From: Hybos culiciformis
Taxonomy: Eukaryota > Arthropoda > Insecta > Diptera > Hybotidae
Length of the DNA: 64,000 nt
Assembly: GCA_964007475.1 (NCBI GenBank)
Contig: OZ023273.1
Span: forward strand, 22,741,557-22,805,556
Direction: 5' to 3'
In this document: one piece after another, positions 37,150-49,316 of the stretch
How positions within the stretch are numbered: position 1 is the first letter of the stretch
Layout: every line of letters starts with the position of its first letter
Program-made: the position numbers and the translations under genes
The notes under the pieces: generated by a model
Seen by the model: the letters and a program-made list of their open reading frames with translations, nothing else
Database searches by the model: none
What the model was told of the DNA's origin: nothing

Positions 37150-39320
37150 TGTTAACTTAAATACATAAATAAGAATTCGATGGCAAAAGTTCATTGGTGT
37201 GTAACTATATGTACCTATCAAAGAAATGCATGAGTACACTTGTATTACAAATCACTCGTGAATACACTTGATTTATTCAATATATGAATAGTTCAACTCA
37301 AAATAGAAACAAGTGTGAATATATGATTCATAATATTTTTTCAATACATTAGAATTGTATTGAGTTTTTTGTATCAAGTCAAATTTCTATTCGCAAGTAT
37401 AGTGAATAGTGAAATATGTATTGCGTATATTGAATGCATTGGGTAATCTTCTAAGGAAATTTAATTTCCTAAAAAAAATTAAATATTTCGTAAAAATTTC
37501 CTAAAAATTTCCTAAAAAATTGTTAAAAATGTACCTATACTTAATTAGATGATATTTTTTTCATTCATACGTATTGTTTTTATATTAGGCACTTGCTGCA
37601 TTCATAGCATTCATAACAAAAACAAATCAACATCAAGTGGTATTGAGTAGATATTGTTGTTTTGCAAGTCAATGTAATATAAGTGTTTCTTATGTGCAAG
37701 TAGAATATGAATAGCTCATTTTTTTTTTCTGTAATTGGTATTATTCTGTATTGAAACATTGCGAGTGATTTGTTTTTGTTTATGAGTAGTATTACGCAGT
37801 TCTCTGGTACCTATACATAATTGTGAATTGATTTTATTATTCTAGTAGTACGGAAATGTTTTACATTAAAATAAATAACTAAACTGAATGGAAATTTTTT
37901 CAGTCAAATATCTTAAAAATATTTTAAAAATTTTGAGAATATTAAATGTTCCTTATTTCCAATTTTCTTATTTGAAGATTTTGTTTTTGTTATCTTTGGA
38001 ACCACAACTGTATCAAGATATAAAGACAATGTACTTCAAATTATTTGTCAAAAGAAGTGACTTGTTATATACTGTTAGTAAATTTCTTGAATAATTTAAA
38101 CAATTGCCATATATTTTATAAAAAAATTACATACAAATAATAATTGTGGTTGCCTTATATTTTTATTTGTTAGGAAAAAAAAGATAATTCTTCATAGTAT
38201 TTTATAGTGTAAAATTTTCAAAAAAAATAGTACATATTTAGTATTTACCTAGCTAGCTTAACATGAAGCATGAAAATTCTGCAAGTAGTATGTAATGCAT
38301 GCGTTTCTTATTTAAATATATTAGAGATTTCAAAATATATTTCGTTTCGTTATAGAATTATTGTAGAGGTATAGCGTATATGTAACTTCATAACGAAGAC
38401 CCAGAACTACTGTAGTTAGTTAGAAACATGAACTGCAAGTAAATTAATATCTATACCAACGTTAAGGTATACCTATAGCAACGTTAAGAAATTTATAAAT
38501 TCATTCCTTATGTGTTTTAAAAATAGAAAAATATGTACGGTATTTAGGTAGTTATTTTATGATGGTAATTCAAGCAAATATTCCTCCATTTTAAAAAATG
38601 TATTTAAATTTTGTTTAAGAAAACATCTTAGACTAGAATTTGTGTCAATTTTTCAAATTGTTCACTTGAATTAAGTGTTTGTGTTGTTTTTAACAAATTC
38701 AGGAAAACTTCAAGTGTCTCAACATAAAATATTCCATAGAATATTCCATAGAAATATTAGATAATTTTATTAGTGAAAATTTTTCAAACTTATTTCTTCA
38801 AGCTAAAACAATTCGCATTATGGAAAAATTATAGAATGTCATTGAACATAACGTAAATGCTGTTTTCTTTGCTTGGTGGGGGCGCATAGTAATGTGCGAT
38901 TTAAGAAATAGCTTCGAAAGTTTGAAGTTATTTGTTTTTCTAAGATGACCATATTTCAAGTTAAGGTAGATTTGAATCTAAACAGATTTTCATTTACATT
39001 TCTCTTTATTTTTGACCACTTTTTTCGAGCAGGTATATAATTCCATACATGATGTAAAATGAAATACAACATTATATGTGAAGAGAAAATCTTATAGACC
39101 ATTATGGCAAGATACTTTATTTGTCCCTTTTTTATTTTTATTGCCAAAGAAAATTCTTATCAAAAGTATATGTGCAAATATGTATATTCAAACCGAGATA
39201 AAAGTGTAGATATGATAAGTTACCATGACCTTAACTTAACTTTACTTTTTGTTTTTGTCCATTATGATGATAATATCAGAAAAAAATTAAATAACAATTA
39301 TTATCATAACGCATCATAAT
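37150..39320. other. spacer between repeat block and P450 gene
   Basis: AT-rich. A segment near 37740-37800 is the reverse complement of the TGCGTAATACTA...CAATACAGA sequence found at about 31285-31350, so it holds another fragment of that repeat family. Frames such as 37888-38094 and 38956-39319 have no recognisable homology or splice context. Confidence 0.5.
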
Positions 39321-39332
39321 TTAGTTAGAATA

Positions 39333-39338
39333 TTTATT
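39333..39338 (-). terminator. likely poly(A) signal of the P450 gene
   Basis: AATAAA on the minus strand about 85 nt downstream of the P450 stop codon. Confidence 0.5.
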
Positions 39339-39420
39339 TATAAAATTGAATGCTCTTTCAAACGTAAAAATAAAATGAATATCGTTATCTGGTATATTAA
39401 AAAAGATTTCAATTCGGGTA

Positions 39421-41350
39421 TCAAGTTGATCGTTTTTTAATTTTAATAAAAAGAGGATTTTTTGATCTTAAAACAAATCCACTTTCAATTACAATGTCAT
39501 CAACACTTGATATTGGCAATAATTTGAATTTTCTTAAAGTGTCAACTATTAGAACTTTTATTTCGAGTAATGCAAACTTTTGACCTAAAAATAAAGCATT
39601 AAGTAAATAATTGAAGCAACATTTCATTAAATTTAAAAACTCACCAATACAATTTCTTGGGCCTGCACTAAATGGTACAAAAGAAAATGGATGTCTCCCA
39701 ATCGAATTTTCGTATAAAAAACGATTTGGATCAAATTTTTCAGGATCATTGAAGTAATTAGGATTTCTATGAATTTCTGAAATCAATATATTCACATTTG
39801 TTCTTTTTGGTAGTACAAGGTTACCCAAAACTGTCTCCTTTTCACAATGTCGTATGATAAATGGAACTGGCGGATATAACCTTAATGTTTCTTTGATAAC
39901 GCAATCAAGATATCGTAATTTTGAATATTCCTGAATAGATATAGATGAAGTATCTGGAAATAAAAAAAAAATTAAATCCTTGTCAATGTAAAAAGTTCAT
40001 AATATACTTCCTGAAAACCGAATTACCGATAAAAAAAACTTTAAAATTCTAAACGAAAAATGAAATATCGATTTTAATTGAAATACCGAATTATATTGAG
40101 TTTCGAATTATAAAAAATTCTGGGTATATTGAGTTGCATAATTTAAGAGATACATTTTTCAAATCGAAAACCCCTTGCTTATCAGTAATAAAAGAGTTTT
40201 ATCAATTGCCTGAAATTTCTAAAATCTCTTGGTAGCATTTTTCTTGTACTTCATTATGTAAGGCCAACATCAATAACGTAAACATTACACCCAGTGAAGT
40301 GGTGTCAAAGCCTTCAAACATGAAAGTATCAACTTCTTCACAAATTCCATAGTGATCAATCAAATACTTTGCTTCCGCCTCTAGAAGTGTGTCAAGCATA
40401 GCTTTACGCTCCTTCCGAAAGTATAGTCTATATAAATTAAAATTAAATATCAATTTTAATTATGAAAATTATTCGAATTCACAAGATTGTTTCGTTTACT
40501 CACGACTCTATTTTGGAATCATCCGAATTCTTAACATTTTTATTATTATTGTTCTGCTCTAACCAATTTCTTCTCTTATTTATTAAATCATTTGAAAAAT
40601 TATGAATTTTTGAACAAGCTTCTAATGAGATTTTATAATCATTTGTCATTGAATACAATTTGTCAGAAACATGGTAAATTGTTTTGCAAAACTTTCGCAC
40701 ACACATTTCTTCAAAAACATTTATATTTTTTAGATATTCATCGGTTTTCCCAATATCGTCACTATTGACTCCTAATGCAGTCTCTAAAAATAAAGTAGAA
40801 TGATTACTTCAAAAAAAAAAAATAATTCTACTTATGCTCATACCACAAATGTTATTAAGTGTAAATTTTGGAACGAATTGCGGTAAACAAAAATGTTCTC
40901 CTGTTTCTGCGAAATTTTCAAAAATATTCATCATCTTTTTAGACTCATCTCTGAAATGGTAAAAATTTCAAAATATTTAATTGATGAACAGAATTTTTCA
41001 AATAGTTAACCTGAAGGTTTCTAGAAATTTTTGTAAAATGGAAAAATGAAAAGCAGATGTCAATAACTTTCTTCTTTGATGCCATTTTTTACCTAGAAAA
41101 CAAATTACTTGTTAGCAATAGTTTGTTACGGTATCCAACACGTACCAGAACTAGTTAATAATCCTTCACCCAAAAATGGAAAAAACATGCTATACGGTAG
41201 TCCTTTTGTTGTCAAATCTGAATTAGTAAAAACATATTCGGCATATTCTGGTTCAACAATTGTTATAAAAGGAACAGTGAAAATATAGGAAATAAAATTT
41301 TGATGAAGAAATTTTTTAGTTAAATTTTTTCCCAAAGCAAACAATTCATC

Positions 41351-41387
<37 letters not shown>

Positions 41388-41644
41388 TTTAATAAAAAAA
41401 AATTGTCTATAAAAACTGAAATGTTTCGAATTATTTTTACAATACCTTTGCTTAGATAAAAAAGATCAAAATTATTTCCAAAAATAGTTTTTCCTTTATG
41501 AATTGCAACGTATTTTTCAATGTCATCTCCGTTTACGGTTGAAATTCTTTTGCATAAAGAGAAAATAAAATATTTTTTATTAAAATGAAAATATAAACTG
41601 ACGGTAACAATAAATAAAATCAATAATAATAATAAGATAAACAT
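39421..41644 (-). CDS. cytochrome P450, CYP4-like, 8 exons, intact
   Basis: Haem-thiolate monooxygenase, probably ER-anchored and acting on fatty-acid-like or xenobiotic substrates as in other CYP4 enzymes. Exons on the minus strand: 41644-41446, 41349-41146, 41092-41011, 40950-40844, 40783-40504, 40427-40210, 39953-39645, 39584-39421. They total 1563 nt and keep frame (520 aa), close to the usual CYP4 length. An N-terminal membrane anchor (MFILLLLLILFIVTVSLYF) is followed by the C-helix WHQRR (WxxxR), I-helix EEVDTFMFEGFDTTS (the CYP4 signature, usually EGHDTT, here F for H), K-helix ETLR, PERF-like FDPNRF, and haem loop PFSAGPRNCIG with the cysteine ligand. Seven introns of about 50-260 nt; all are GT-AG except intron 6, which starts GC (CAG|GCAATT). 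Intron 1 has a 27-nt T run before its acceptor. Family is sure; subfamily is not assigned. Confidence 0.93.
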
Positions 41645-43538
41645 AATTTATTATAATTAAATATGGACTCAACCAAATTATGGTTCTGACTAGACTAAAA
41701 CTGTATAATAGATGTTATTTAACTAAGCAATTTACTTTTCTAATCAGAATAAAAATAGAAATAGAAGACATAGGTTATCATCTCAATTACAATTTTTCAT
41801 TTGGAGCTTTCTATAATAAATATGCTGAGTGGGAGCGTCAAATGTCATAATTACCAATTTTCTAAGTTTTTTAATTTCAAATTTATTTAAGAAATGTATA
41901 AATAAAAAATTACATTTCTAGTTATCTTCACTATTTCATTTATGTAATGTCTTTCGCATTAAGTTTATACTTTTGTGCACCTATTAAAATTTGTTGGACA
42001 AACCTCATATTATTAAAAAATTTCTCATTCTAATATATCAGTTAACAAAAACTTTAAACTTTTAATAAATATTTTGAGTCACGTTTAACTGAAACTTTCT
42101 TATCACATTTACGTTGCAAATGTTAATTTTTTTATTTGTTGATCTTTATGGATGTCTATAATAAACAGAGTTTTAGAGAAATGTGTTATTTCTATATTTA
42201 AGATTTAGATAATTTGTTTATAATATTTATATTTCAGATCTGCAAGATTCACATCTACGTGGTCTGAGAAATACTGTCGTACTATGACACCACGGAAATT
42301 CGATGAAGACAATTAGTTTTATTCATACGTATTTAAATAAATTGACTTGAAATTACTAAGAAAACTTGGAAATTCCTCCTTTCTAAAAAAAATATTTCGT
42401 CTGTTGGTCGTCAAATATGACTGAAACCCTGAAACACAATAATTCCAATATAATCCTTTTTGTTATAAATCTTAATGGATGTTTGCATAAATGTTAAAAA
42501 AGAGAATATGAAAAAAAAGTACTAAAATGGTAATGTTAATGTCAAGTCAAATGAATTGTATATAAAAAAATATATATAAATTTATTATCTTGCATCTATC
42601 TTGAAAATCCTTATGGATAACATAATGGAGTGTCAATTTACACAAAATATGTATTTTTTATAAACTTTCAATAAATTCCTTTTCACTTCTATTCATTGCT
42701 TCTATTTCTTTTGTCAACATGTGTGGTCAAAAAATTGTCTTTAGAGGTAATTTCTTCGGTAATGAATAATCGGTTATAGTTAAGACTTTTTTTGAATTTA
42801 AACGAGTCATCGCAATGCTTTCAAGCATATGAAAATAAGCAAAGGAGTGAACAGAAAGTAAATTGAATGTCAATAAATTGGATTTTTTATATGTACTTAG
42901 ATAATGTCTGATGTAAATGTACATTTTTGTCGCAGAGGAATTTTTATTTATTTTTTTTATATTTTGTATAATCTAGCTTTAATGTATTTAATTTATATTT
43001 TTACCGCTTGATTTAGTTATTTCTCGTGTAGTATTTCCTAACGTTATTTAATTGACAATTTCATGATATTGCCAATGTTTTTCTACTTAAATAGGTTAGT
43101 AACAAAAACGGTTTAGACTATTAGATCAACATATAGGAAGCAAAATAGGCCTCTTGGTTTTTATTCTAAAAACTAAAATATTTTAGCTATATATTTAAGC
43201 ATGTGCATATATATTTACATTTTTTTGAATTACGATTTATAAAACCGATCATCCTCCTACATGGATTTTAAATAACATAAGCAATAAGTTCAGTCAAAGA
43301 TAAGTCAAATCCACTAAAATCTTTAATTTCAATCTCTCTTTCAGTTACATTATTATTATGATCAGAATCAATCAACTAAATTAGGAGTTTAAATTTAGTT
43401 GAATTTTATTTCGAGAATACCAGGAATATTATACAAAATTTAGAAAAAAATTTAAAATTACTACAAAATTAGCATTCAAAAAAATATTACTCATTGATAA
43501 AAAAAATAATTATATTTAACAATCTATCATGTCCCAAA
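41645..43538. other. spacer between P450 and secreted-protein genes
   Basis: AT-rich, presumably containing the P450 promoter and the 3' UTR of the neighbouring gene. No clear TATA box was identified for the P450, and no additional coding frame is supported. Confidence 0.5.
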
Positions 43539-44009
43539 CTAGTTCCCACCTCTTTGCCAATATATATCTTTGATATGAACAGCATCCTTAATTTCATCCT
43601 CAATTTTATGAAGAAGTCTACTCATTTTGTGTAGTTTATGAAAAGCATAATTAATTGGCACCATATGCCCCAGATTAGATTTCTGATTGGCATATTCGTC
43701 TTCTAACTCTTTCTTGAATTTTCTTAATTCATCAGATAACACAGCTATTTCATTTTTCACATTTTCATCGATTTCATCAACATTCGCATTATGCTTAATT
43801 TCATTTATTTTCTTTTCGAAAATTTCTAATTTAGCTATAATTACCGAAATCGGTTTTGGAATATCAGAAGAGCCCATTGAAAATTCTGCACTGTTAGAAT
43901 GTTGAAAATGGTTTGAGCAATGAATTGATTCAATATTAAATGATACAACGCTTAGAAAAATTAGTGCGATTGAAAAAGACATCTTTAAATTTAAGAAGTA
44001 ACTATGCAT
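43539..44009 (-). CDS. small secreted helical protein, unknown family
   Basis: 156 codons from ATG at 44009, single coding exon. A signal peptide is clear: a second Met at residue 10 starts MSFSIALIFLSVVSFN, with likely cleavage after IESIHC, so either Met could be used. The mature part is charged and heptad-like (EIFEKKINEIKHN, DELRKFKKELEDEY, LHKIEDEIKD), suggesting a coiled-coil or four-helix structure. The C-terminus reads IYWQRGGN. There is only one cysteine, at the signal boundary, so no disulfide scaffold. A strong acceptor (TTTTTTCTTTCAG, ending at 44028) sits 18 nt before the start codon, implying an intron in the 5' UTR. It resembles insect secreted proteins of unknown role, and function is not inferred. 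It shares the P450's strand but is a separate transcription unit. Confidence 0.72.
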   Translation of the reverse strand: MHSYFLNLKMSFSIALIFLSVVSFNIESIHCSNHFQHSNSAEFSMGSSDIPKPISVIIAKLEIFEKKINEIKHNANVDEIDENVKNEIAVLSDELRKFKKELEDEYANQKSNLGHMVPINYAFHKLHKMSRLLHKIEDEIKDAVHIKDIYWQRGGN

Positions 44010-44039
44010 CCTTATTTAGAATTCAATCTGAAAGAAAAA

Positions 44040-45039
44040 ATAATTTTTTAAAAGTACAATCTTACAGTCTTAATTTTGTTAAGTAATGGCTTCAGTTTTT
44101 TTTTGGTCTCAAGGTTAAAGAAAGGGATTTAAAAACTTATTCATAATGTTCCGACTTTTATTTTAGATCAGAAATGAAAATAATTTTTAAAAAAGCTCAG
44201 TTGGCAAAAAAAAAAACAAATTAATGAAAATATTGATTGAAATTCCTTCTTTCTTTCCTTCTTGGTTTTTTTTTATTAGAAACTTAAAAGAATTTAAAAC
44301 TTCGTTTTTCTCTATTACTACGTTTCATATTTCAACACATTAAAAAACAACACATTAATTTCCGTTGTATTTTACAGGATTCGATATTTGTTTTTTGTAA
44401 ATCCCGGAATTTTTTAATTTATATCTCGAACAAATTTATACAAATCACACTTACCACAATCTTAATTTATTTTAATATTTTAAAAACAAATCTTCTTACT
44501 TTTATAGTGATTTAAGAGATTCATTTTGTGCTGATACTCAAAATTTTGATAGATAATGAATTAGAAATAAAAAAAATTAAAATCAGCAATAGATAAGGGC
44601 TTCAATTATTTTACTTACAATTATATGCATTGTAGTTCGATGACCGATGATTGTAAGATTTTTTTAGAATTTCAACAAATAACATTTTCAAACAATTAAC
44701 TGCTACTTATATACAAAATCTGATAAGTCCTCATTATTTAAAACAACATGTAACAAAAAACCTAAAAATTAATAATAATTATTTTTTGTCGAAAATTTAC
44801 AAATCTATAAAATTTACTTTAATACAAGAAGTAATTGATCCATAGTTGATAAAGATATTGATCTTCTAATATCGTAGTATTGAGTTGGGTTGCAGGTACG
44901 GTTCGAAGAATCCAGATATATTAATTATTGTATTTATATTTAACTAAAATCTCTGTCGGAACTCAGCATTATGGTAAATATTGAAATAGCTTCGATTTTT
45001 TGTGAAAGCGAACACAGCTCGATATTAACGTCAGTGTTG
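44040..45039. other. upstream spacer of the secreted-protein gene
   Basis: Probably holds the untranslated first exon and promoter of the 43539-44009 gene. No additional coding region recognised. Confidence 0.45.
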
Positions 45040-45050
45040 AACCTACAATA

Positions 45051-45560
45051 AAGTGACCAGATTTGTTGGGTCAAGGTGGTACAGGGGGTGTAAAAATTGT
45101 AAACATATATATTTAAAATTTTTTATAATCCATATTTATTTTAAATAGAAAAAAATTAAGAATTAATTATTTTAAATAACTACCTAAATATAAAAAAAAT
45201 ATTGTCAACAATTCATCTGACTAAAATAATATAATAAAAACTTACAAATGCAGCTTACAAATATTTTTCGGCAGAATTGATTTTTTTTTAGAGCTCAATT
45301 TTTTTATAATATTTGAGTAAAATGTATCACAATATTCACAATCTTTTGTAAAATTGGTTTTTACAATAAGCATAGCTTTTAATGTTTCGATTGTTAATAG
45401 GGTTTTTCGAGAGCTCCATATATAATGATCACCAAAGCAATATGCTACAAAAATGAGCTGGCGGGGAAAATGTGGTACAAAATGTGGTACAAATGGCAAT
45501 GTGGGACGCTTGCTTAAAAATTGGGACTGTACCACGTAATGTGGTACGTATGGTCACATA
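45051..45560. mobile_element. MITE with GTGACCA ends and 11-bp flanking repeat
   Basis: The left end AAGTGACCAG and the right end (opposite strand TATGTGACCATACG) match at GTGACCA. The word AACCTACAATA directly precedes (45040-45050) and directly follows (45561-45571) the element. Internal GTGGTAC words occur near both ends. The minus-strand frame 45242-45535 lies within it and is not considered a gene. The 11-bp duplication fits no common superfamily cleanly. Confidence 0.6.
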
Positions 45561-45712
45561 AACCTACAATAGGTATAGTTAAGTTTATATTATTAATTCA
45601 ATGAATGACGTCATCACATTATCGCTTTTTTTTCCGTTACTGCTTCTCCTGAAAACTGTACCGTTACTTTAAAAGTTAAAATATTTGGTGTTAAATTCTT
45701 AAAATGTTCCGT

Positions 45713-46070
45713 ATGAATATTGTTAGAATCACGGCGGTTTATACGGACCACTGGGCAGTTGCCGAGCATGCCACAGGACTGAAGATCCCCTTTAACCAAA
45801 AATGTCTCAGTTGCGGAAATGGGGATGAAAAAGAAACTATCATCCACTTTATCTGCAAATGTCCGGCCCTAGCAACAACCAGAAAAAGCACATTAGGTGA
45901 CTATTTTCGAAGATCTAAATGTGCTGGCTACAACCAAACTCAGGGAAATGATGAAATTCCTTAACGTCACGGGGTGGGTTTAGTGGTCTGTGTTAGGCAC
46001 CAAAGTAGGTCTCGGGAAGAACTCTAGTTTGACTATTTTCCGGCACTTTAACCAACCAACCAAACATAGT
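45713..46070 (+). pseudogene. LINE ORF2 C-terminal fragment (R1/Jockey type) and 3' UTR
   Basis: Encodes the end of a non-LTR retrotransposon ORF2: HWAVAEHATGLKIPF, then the cysteine/histidine motif CLSCGNGDEKETIIHFICKC (C-x2-C...H-x4-C), PALATTRKSTLG, and after a one-base frame slip FLNVTGWV just before a stop at about 45986. The order and spacing are those of R1/Jockey-group C-terminal domains. The reverse transcriptase and endonuclease are missing: a 5'-truncated dead copy. Its GC is well above the surroundings. The 3' UTR runs to about 46070 and ends in an ACCAACCAACCAAAC-type tail rather than a long poly(A). Confidence 0.75.
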
Positions 46071-48254
46071 TCTATTTAACTTTAAAAAATTATATTTATT
46101 ATTTTTTTCTTAATGTATCGTTTAGTTTTATTTTCCTCCGTATAAGCTTTTTGTCTTTAATTTGCCAATTTGATCCCGAATTAACATGCTGAAAAGGAAG
46201 GATTTCTGATTTTCAATTAAAAATATAGTTTTTCGGGATTTATTGTTTGACAATTGAAATTGAAATTTTATTAAAAGATTAAAGGCTGGCGCCTTACAGA
46301 TAAAAGAAGCATGTAAAAATCCAGTCGTCATTAACTAAATAATTGACCTCATAATCTTTTATCAAAAAATGTATATATTGTAGATATTTTTTTAAAATAT
46401 AAATTTGTTGTTTTGTAAAATATTCCCCAGATTATTACTTGAATCCTTGCATTACCAATGTTTCTTAAATGAATAAATAAATAAAAAAAAAATAAAGCCA
46501 AATTCTAACATTAAAATATTTGCATTAGATGATACGATGTATTAGATATTTCAATAAATATTTAGTATACAAGAAGTCAGAATAATTCTTAAAACGTTTA
46601 GTTAATGATAAAGGGGTAAAATGAATCAAAATAAGAGACAAATTATGAGTAGGTACTTAGAATTTTAAGAAGAGTAAAGTTTAAACTGTTCTGGTAATTA
46701 AAAATATTTTAAAAATTTCCTTTTTTGAAAATTTTAATAATTTGCATATTTTCCAAATGTGCATCGTAGGCAAATGTGCATCGTAGGCCATTGCGTAAAT
46801 TGCCTAAATATTGCTGCACTATTTCTGAGATTAATGTCAACTATTTTGAATAGTTTACGTTGTTCTCTATCTATTTTTTTTGACAATCAATCTTCTTTCA
46901 ATTTTCCAAATAATTACTTTTTTTTTCATTATTATACTTCGTACCCTGAACTTACTCTTCTCTTTTTGAGATTTTCGAGATTTTTTTTGTTTATTTTCCT
47001 TTGTCGCTATCATGAATAACAAATTTAATTTTTTTTTTCATTTTTCAAAAAACCATAAAAAATAAATTTTCCGTTTTGTTTTCAATCGAAATTAAAATAA
47101 TCCAGCTACTAATGTTAATGAGTTATATCTGTGTTAAAGTATTCGTAAGCTGCAAAGCTATTAACTGTAAAATTAAACATTGTATTGTTATCAAATCAAA
47201 TAGTAAAAATAAACAAATGCCATATTAAGTACGGAAATTTTATTAAAACTTTTCTTTCATATATAATATTATGCATTAAAAATTAACATTATGAATATAA
47301 ATTTAATGAATCTTATAATTATTATAACTTTTGATATGTAATGAAACGGTTACCGCACTGTTTTTCAGTGTGATAACTACATGATTACGCATATTACCAT
47401 TACTCAAATAACAAATAAATAACAGATTAGCTTACATGAACTATTTCGGTTTAAGTGAAATAATTTTAATAATTTATTTTCTACGCAAATATTATACTAA
47501 TTGAAAAATAGAAACCGTCAATGTTCTAACTAATAAATTTTTGTTTTCAATCAAAATTTTTTATTAAAACTAAAAATGTATTTATGTTTTTTTTGCAGTA
47601 TGTAATTATATGTTTTATTTTCAGAAACAATTTTTAAAATTCAATGTTCAGCATCCTTTTCCCAGTTTTTTGTTTTCTATTTTAAAATTATTAATAGAAA
47701 AATAAAATTAATTAAAACAAAATCTATATTCAAACATATTCAAAACCAATTTTTATATTTTATTCTATTTTTTTTCCTTTAAAAAAAAATAAGTCAAATT
47801 TTAAGAAAAATATTAGAGAAAACGTAGAGTATTAATAAATAATATAACGCAGGTAATAAGAGAATTTTTTTTGAATTATGTGATATATGTTTGCATGGGA
47901 AACCACCCAAAGAATGTCCTCAACTTTTAGGTGAATTTTTTGAATTTATTTCTTTCGTTGTTTTTAGATTTCAGTACGATTAATGAATTTTATTCCCTCG
48001 TGATGTAAGTTTCGTTTCAATTTCATATAATGTACTCTGTTTTTTTCTTTTTATTTTATATAAATTTTTTTTTACGCATGGAAGAAATATGCCAATGAAG
48101 CCAATTCTTTTCCCTACCTCAATTTAATTAATAAAATTTTATATTAGTAAAAATCATTATCTTATATTATTTTTATTAATTTAATATTTTTTATTAAATT
48201 AATTTTTCAACCTTTTTTATTTTCTTTTTCAAGGTTTTAAAAATTATACTAGCC
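46071..48254. other. AT-rich spacer
   Basis: No supported gene. A frame at 46759-47019 has random composition. A short TGTGCATCGTAGGC(C/A) duplication lies at about 46757-46788. Confidence 0.5.
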
Positions 48255-48263
48255 ACATTTATA

Positions 48264-48455
48264 TTGTTGAGGGTCACCACCGCCGTCATTAGTCTCAATG
48301 GCACAATATACAACAGCGATAACGCGGTTATCAACATTGGGGAGACAATAAATTACTCTCTCCAAAAAGAAGGCTTTATTGAAGTTAAAAACCTTCGACA
48401 CAGAACCAGAACACGCCACCAAACAAACACCAGCAGACCACCCACTCGATCATGA
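48264..48455 (+). pseudogene. GC-rich coding-like fragment, unknown
   Basis: A 190-bp island of higher GC is open on the plus strand without an ATG start (LRVTTAVISLNGTIYNSD...) and ends in an Arg/Thr-rich tail (RHRTRTRHQTNTSRP). No family recognised. It is the first of several such islands in 48.2-51.5 kb and may be part of the same mobile cargo. Confidence 0.25.
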
Positions 48456-48754
48456 ATTTATTTATAATTAATCAAATAAGAAAAAGAAACTGAAAATTAT
48501 TTTATCAGTATTATTTTGAATGAAAAGAATTTTTTATGTTGCTAATTATGTAATCTTTACTAGCCATATTACCCTAAAAATGTCAAATTTTATAATAACT
48601 AAAATCATTTTCCTCCCCTTATTGAATTTAACTATTTTGATAATTTTATCCCGTTAAATTTTATATAAAAGTATGCAAATTTTTAAAAATAATTAGTTTA
48701 TATAAAATTATAGCGATTTAATAATTAATTTCAACGTTCAAAATAAACTTTTTA

Positions 48755-49019
48755 AACATCCCTAAAGGCCGAGGTCGTCCTCGAAAACCTTTAGATGAAT
48801 TTCAACACATTGATGTTGAAAAGCTGACCAGTGCGGAGTATGTAAACTGCGCAACAAAATAGCAGGGCGAATATATCGGCAAAAACAAGCTGATTTATTG
48901 CTGAAATATAAACATCAAGTAGCTGAATTGCTAGCTGAAAATCAACCTTTAAAAAACCGTCTGGAACATGCAACCGAAAATATTGAAATGCTCAAAGATG
49001 AATACCGAGATAAAAGCTG
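48755..49019 (+). pseudogene. AT-hook plus bZIP-like fragment, frameshifted
   Basis: The first frame reads KGRGRPRKPLDEFQHIDVEK, containing an AT-hook core (GRGRPRKP), and stops at a TAG shortly after. From about 48831 the frame changes and reads KLRNKIAGRIYRQKQ, which resembles a bZIP basic region. It is followed by a leucine-zipper-like coiled coil (ADLLLKYKHQVAELL, AENQPLKNRLEHATENI) to a TGA at 49017-49019. The two motifs suggest a DNA-binding protein, broken by a frameshift and stop. It could be a processed copy of a host regulator or ORF debris of a mobile element. No name is assigned. Confidence 0.45.
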
Positions 49020-49106
49020 AAAAATCTATCAACTGGATGCAGAGCTCCAAGATGTTGAAAATACAATATCAGTCATGAGGTCGTTTTTATATTGTTATTA
49101 GTAAAG

Positions 49107-49316
49107 ATGGTGCGAGACACTGTATTGCGTAAGATTACTGTGATACCGAATTCCGATTCAGCAAAGGTTATGTCTCCTGGTACTAGTACCGCTCACCTAA
49201 TTGATGTCAATGATTTGGGTCGTTCATCAATGGGATTGAAGGATAAGGATGTTGAAAAATCAACTTTCATGCCCGTTCCATTGGCCCCACCGGTTAGGCA
49301 TTTCAGACTGGGTTGA
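49107..49316 (+). CDS. small ORF a, unknown
   Basis: 69 codons from ATG, with coding-like composition (VRDTVLRKITVIPNSDSAK...) and a proline-rich end (MPVPLAPPVRHF). Stops at TGA 49314-49316. It overlaps the start of the next ORF by one base in a TGATG arrangement, seen in coupled translation of viruses and retroelements but also produced by a frameshift in one gene. It lies downstream of the bZIP-like fragment in the same GC-richer island. No family recognised. Confidence 0.3.
   Translation: MVRDTVLRKITVIPNSDSAKVMSPGTSTAHLIDVNDLGRSSMGLKDKDVEKSTFMPVPLAPPVRHFRLG

Noticed and set aside
45242..45535. 97-codon minus-strand frame as a gene
   Set aside because: It lies inside the 45051-45560 MITE and repeats its GTGGTAC words.
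46759..47019. 86-codon frame beginning MHRRQMCIVGHC
   Set aside because: The start comes from a small duplication and the rest is AT-rich Phe/Leu/Ser sequence without motif.
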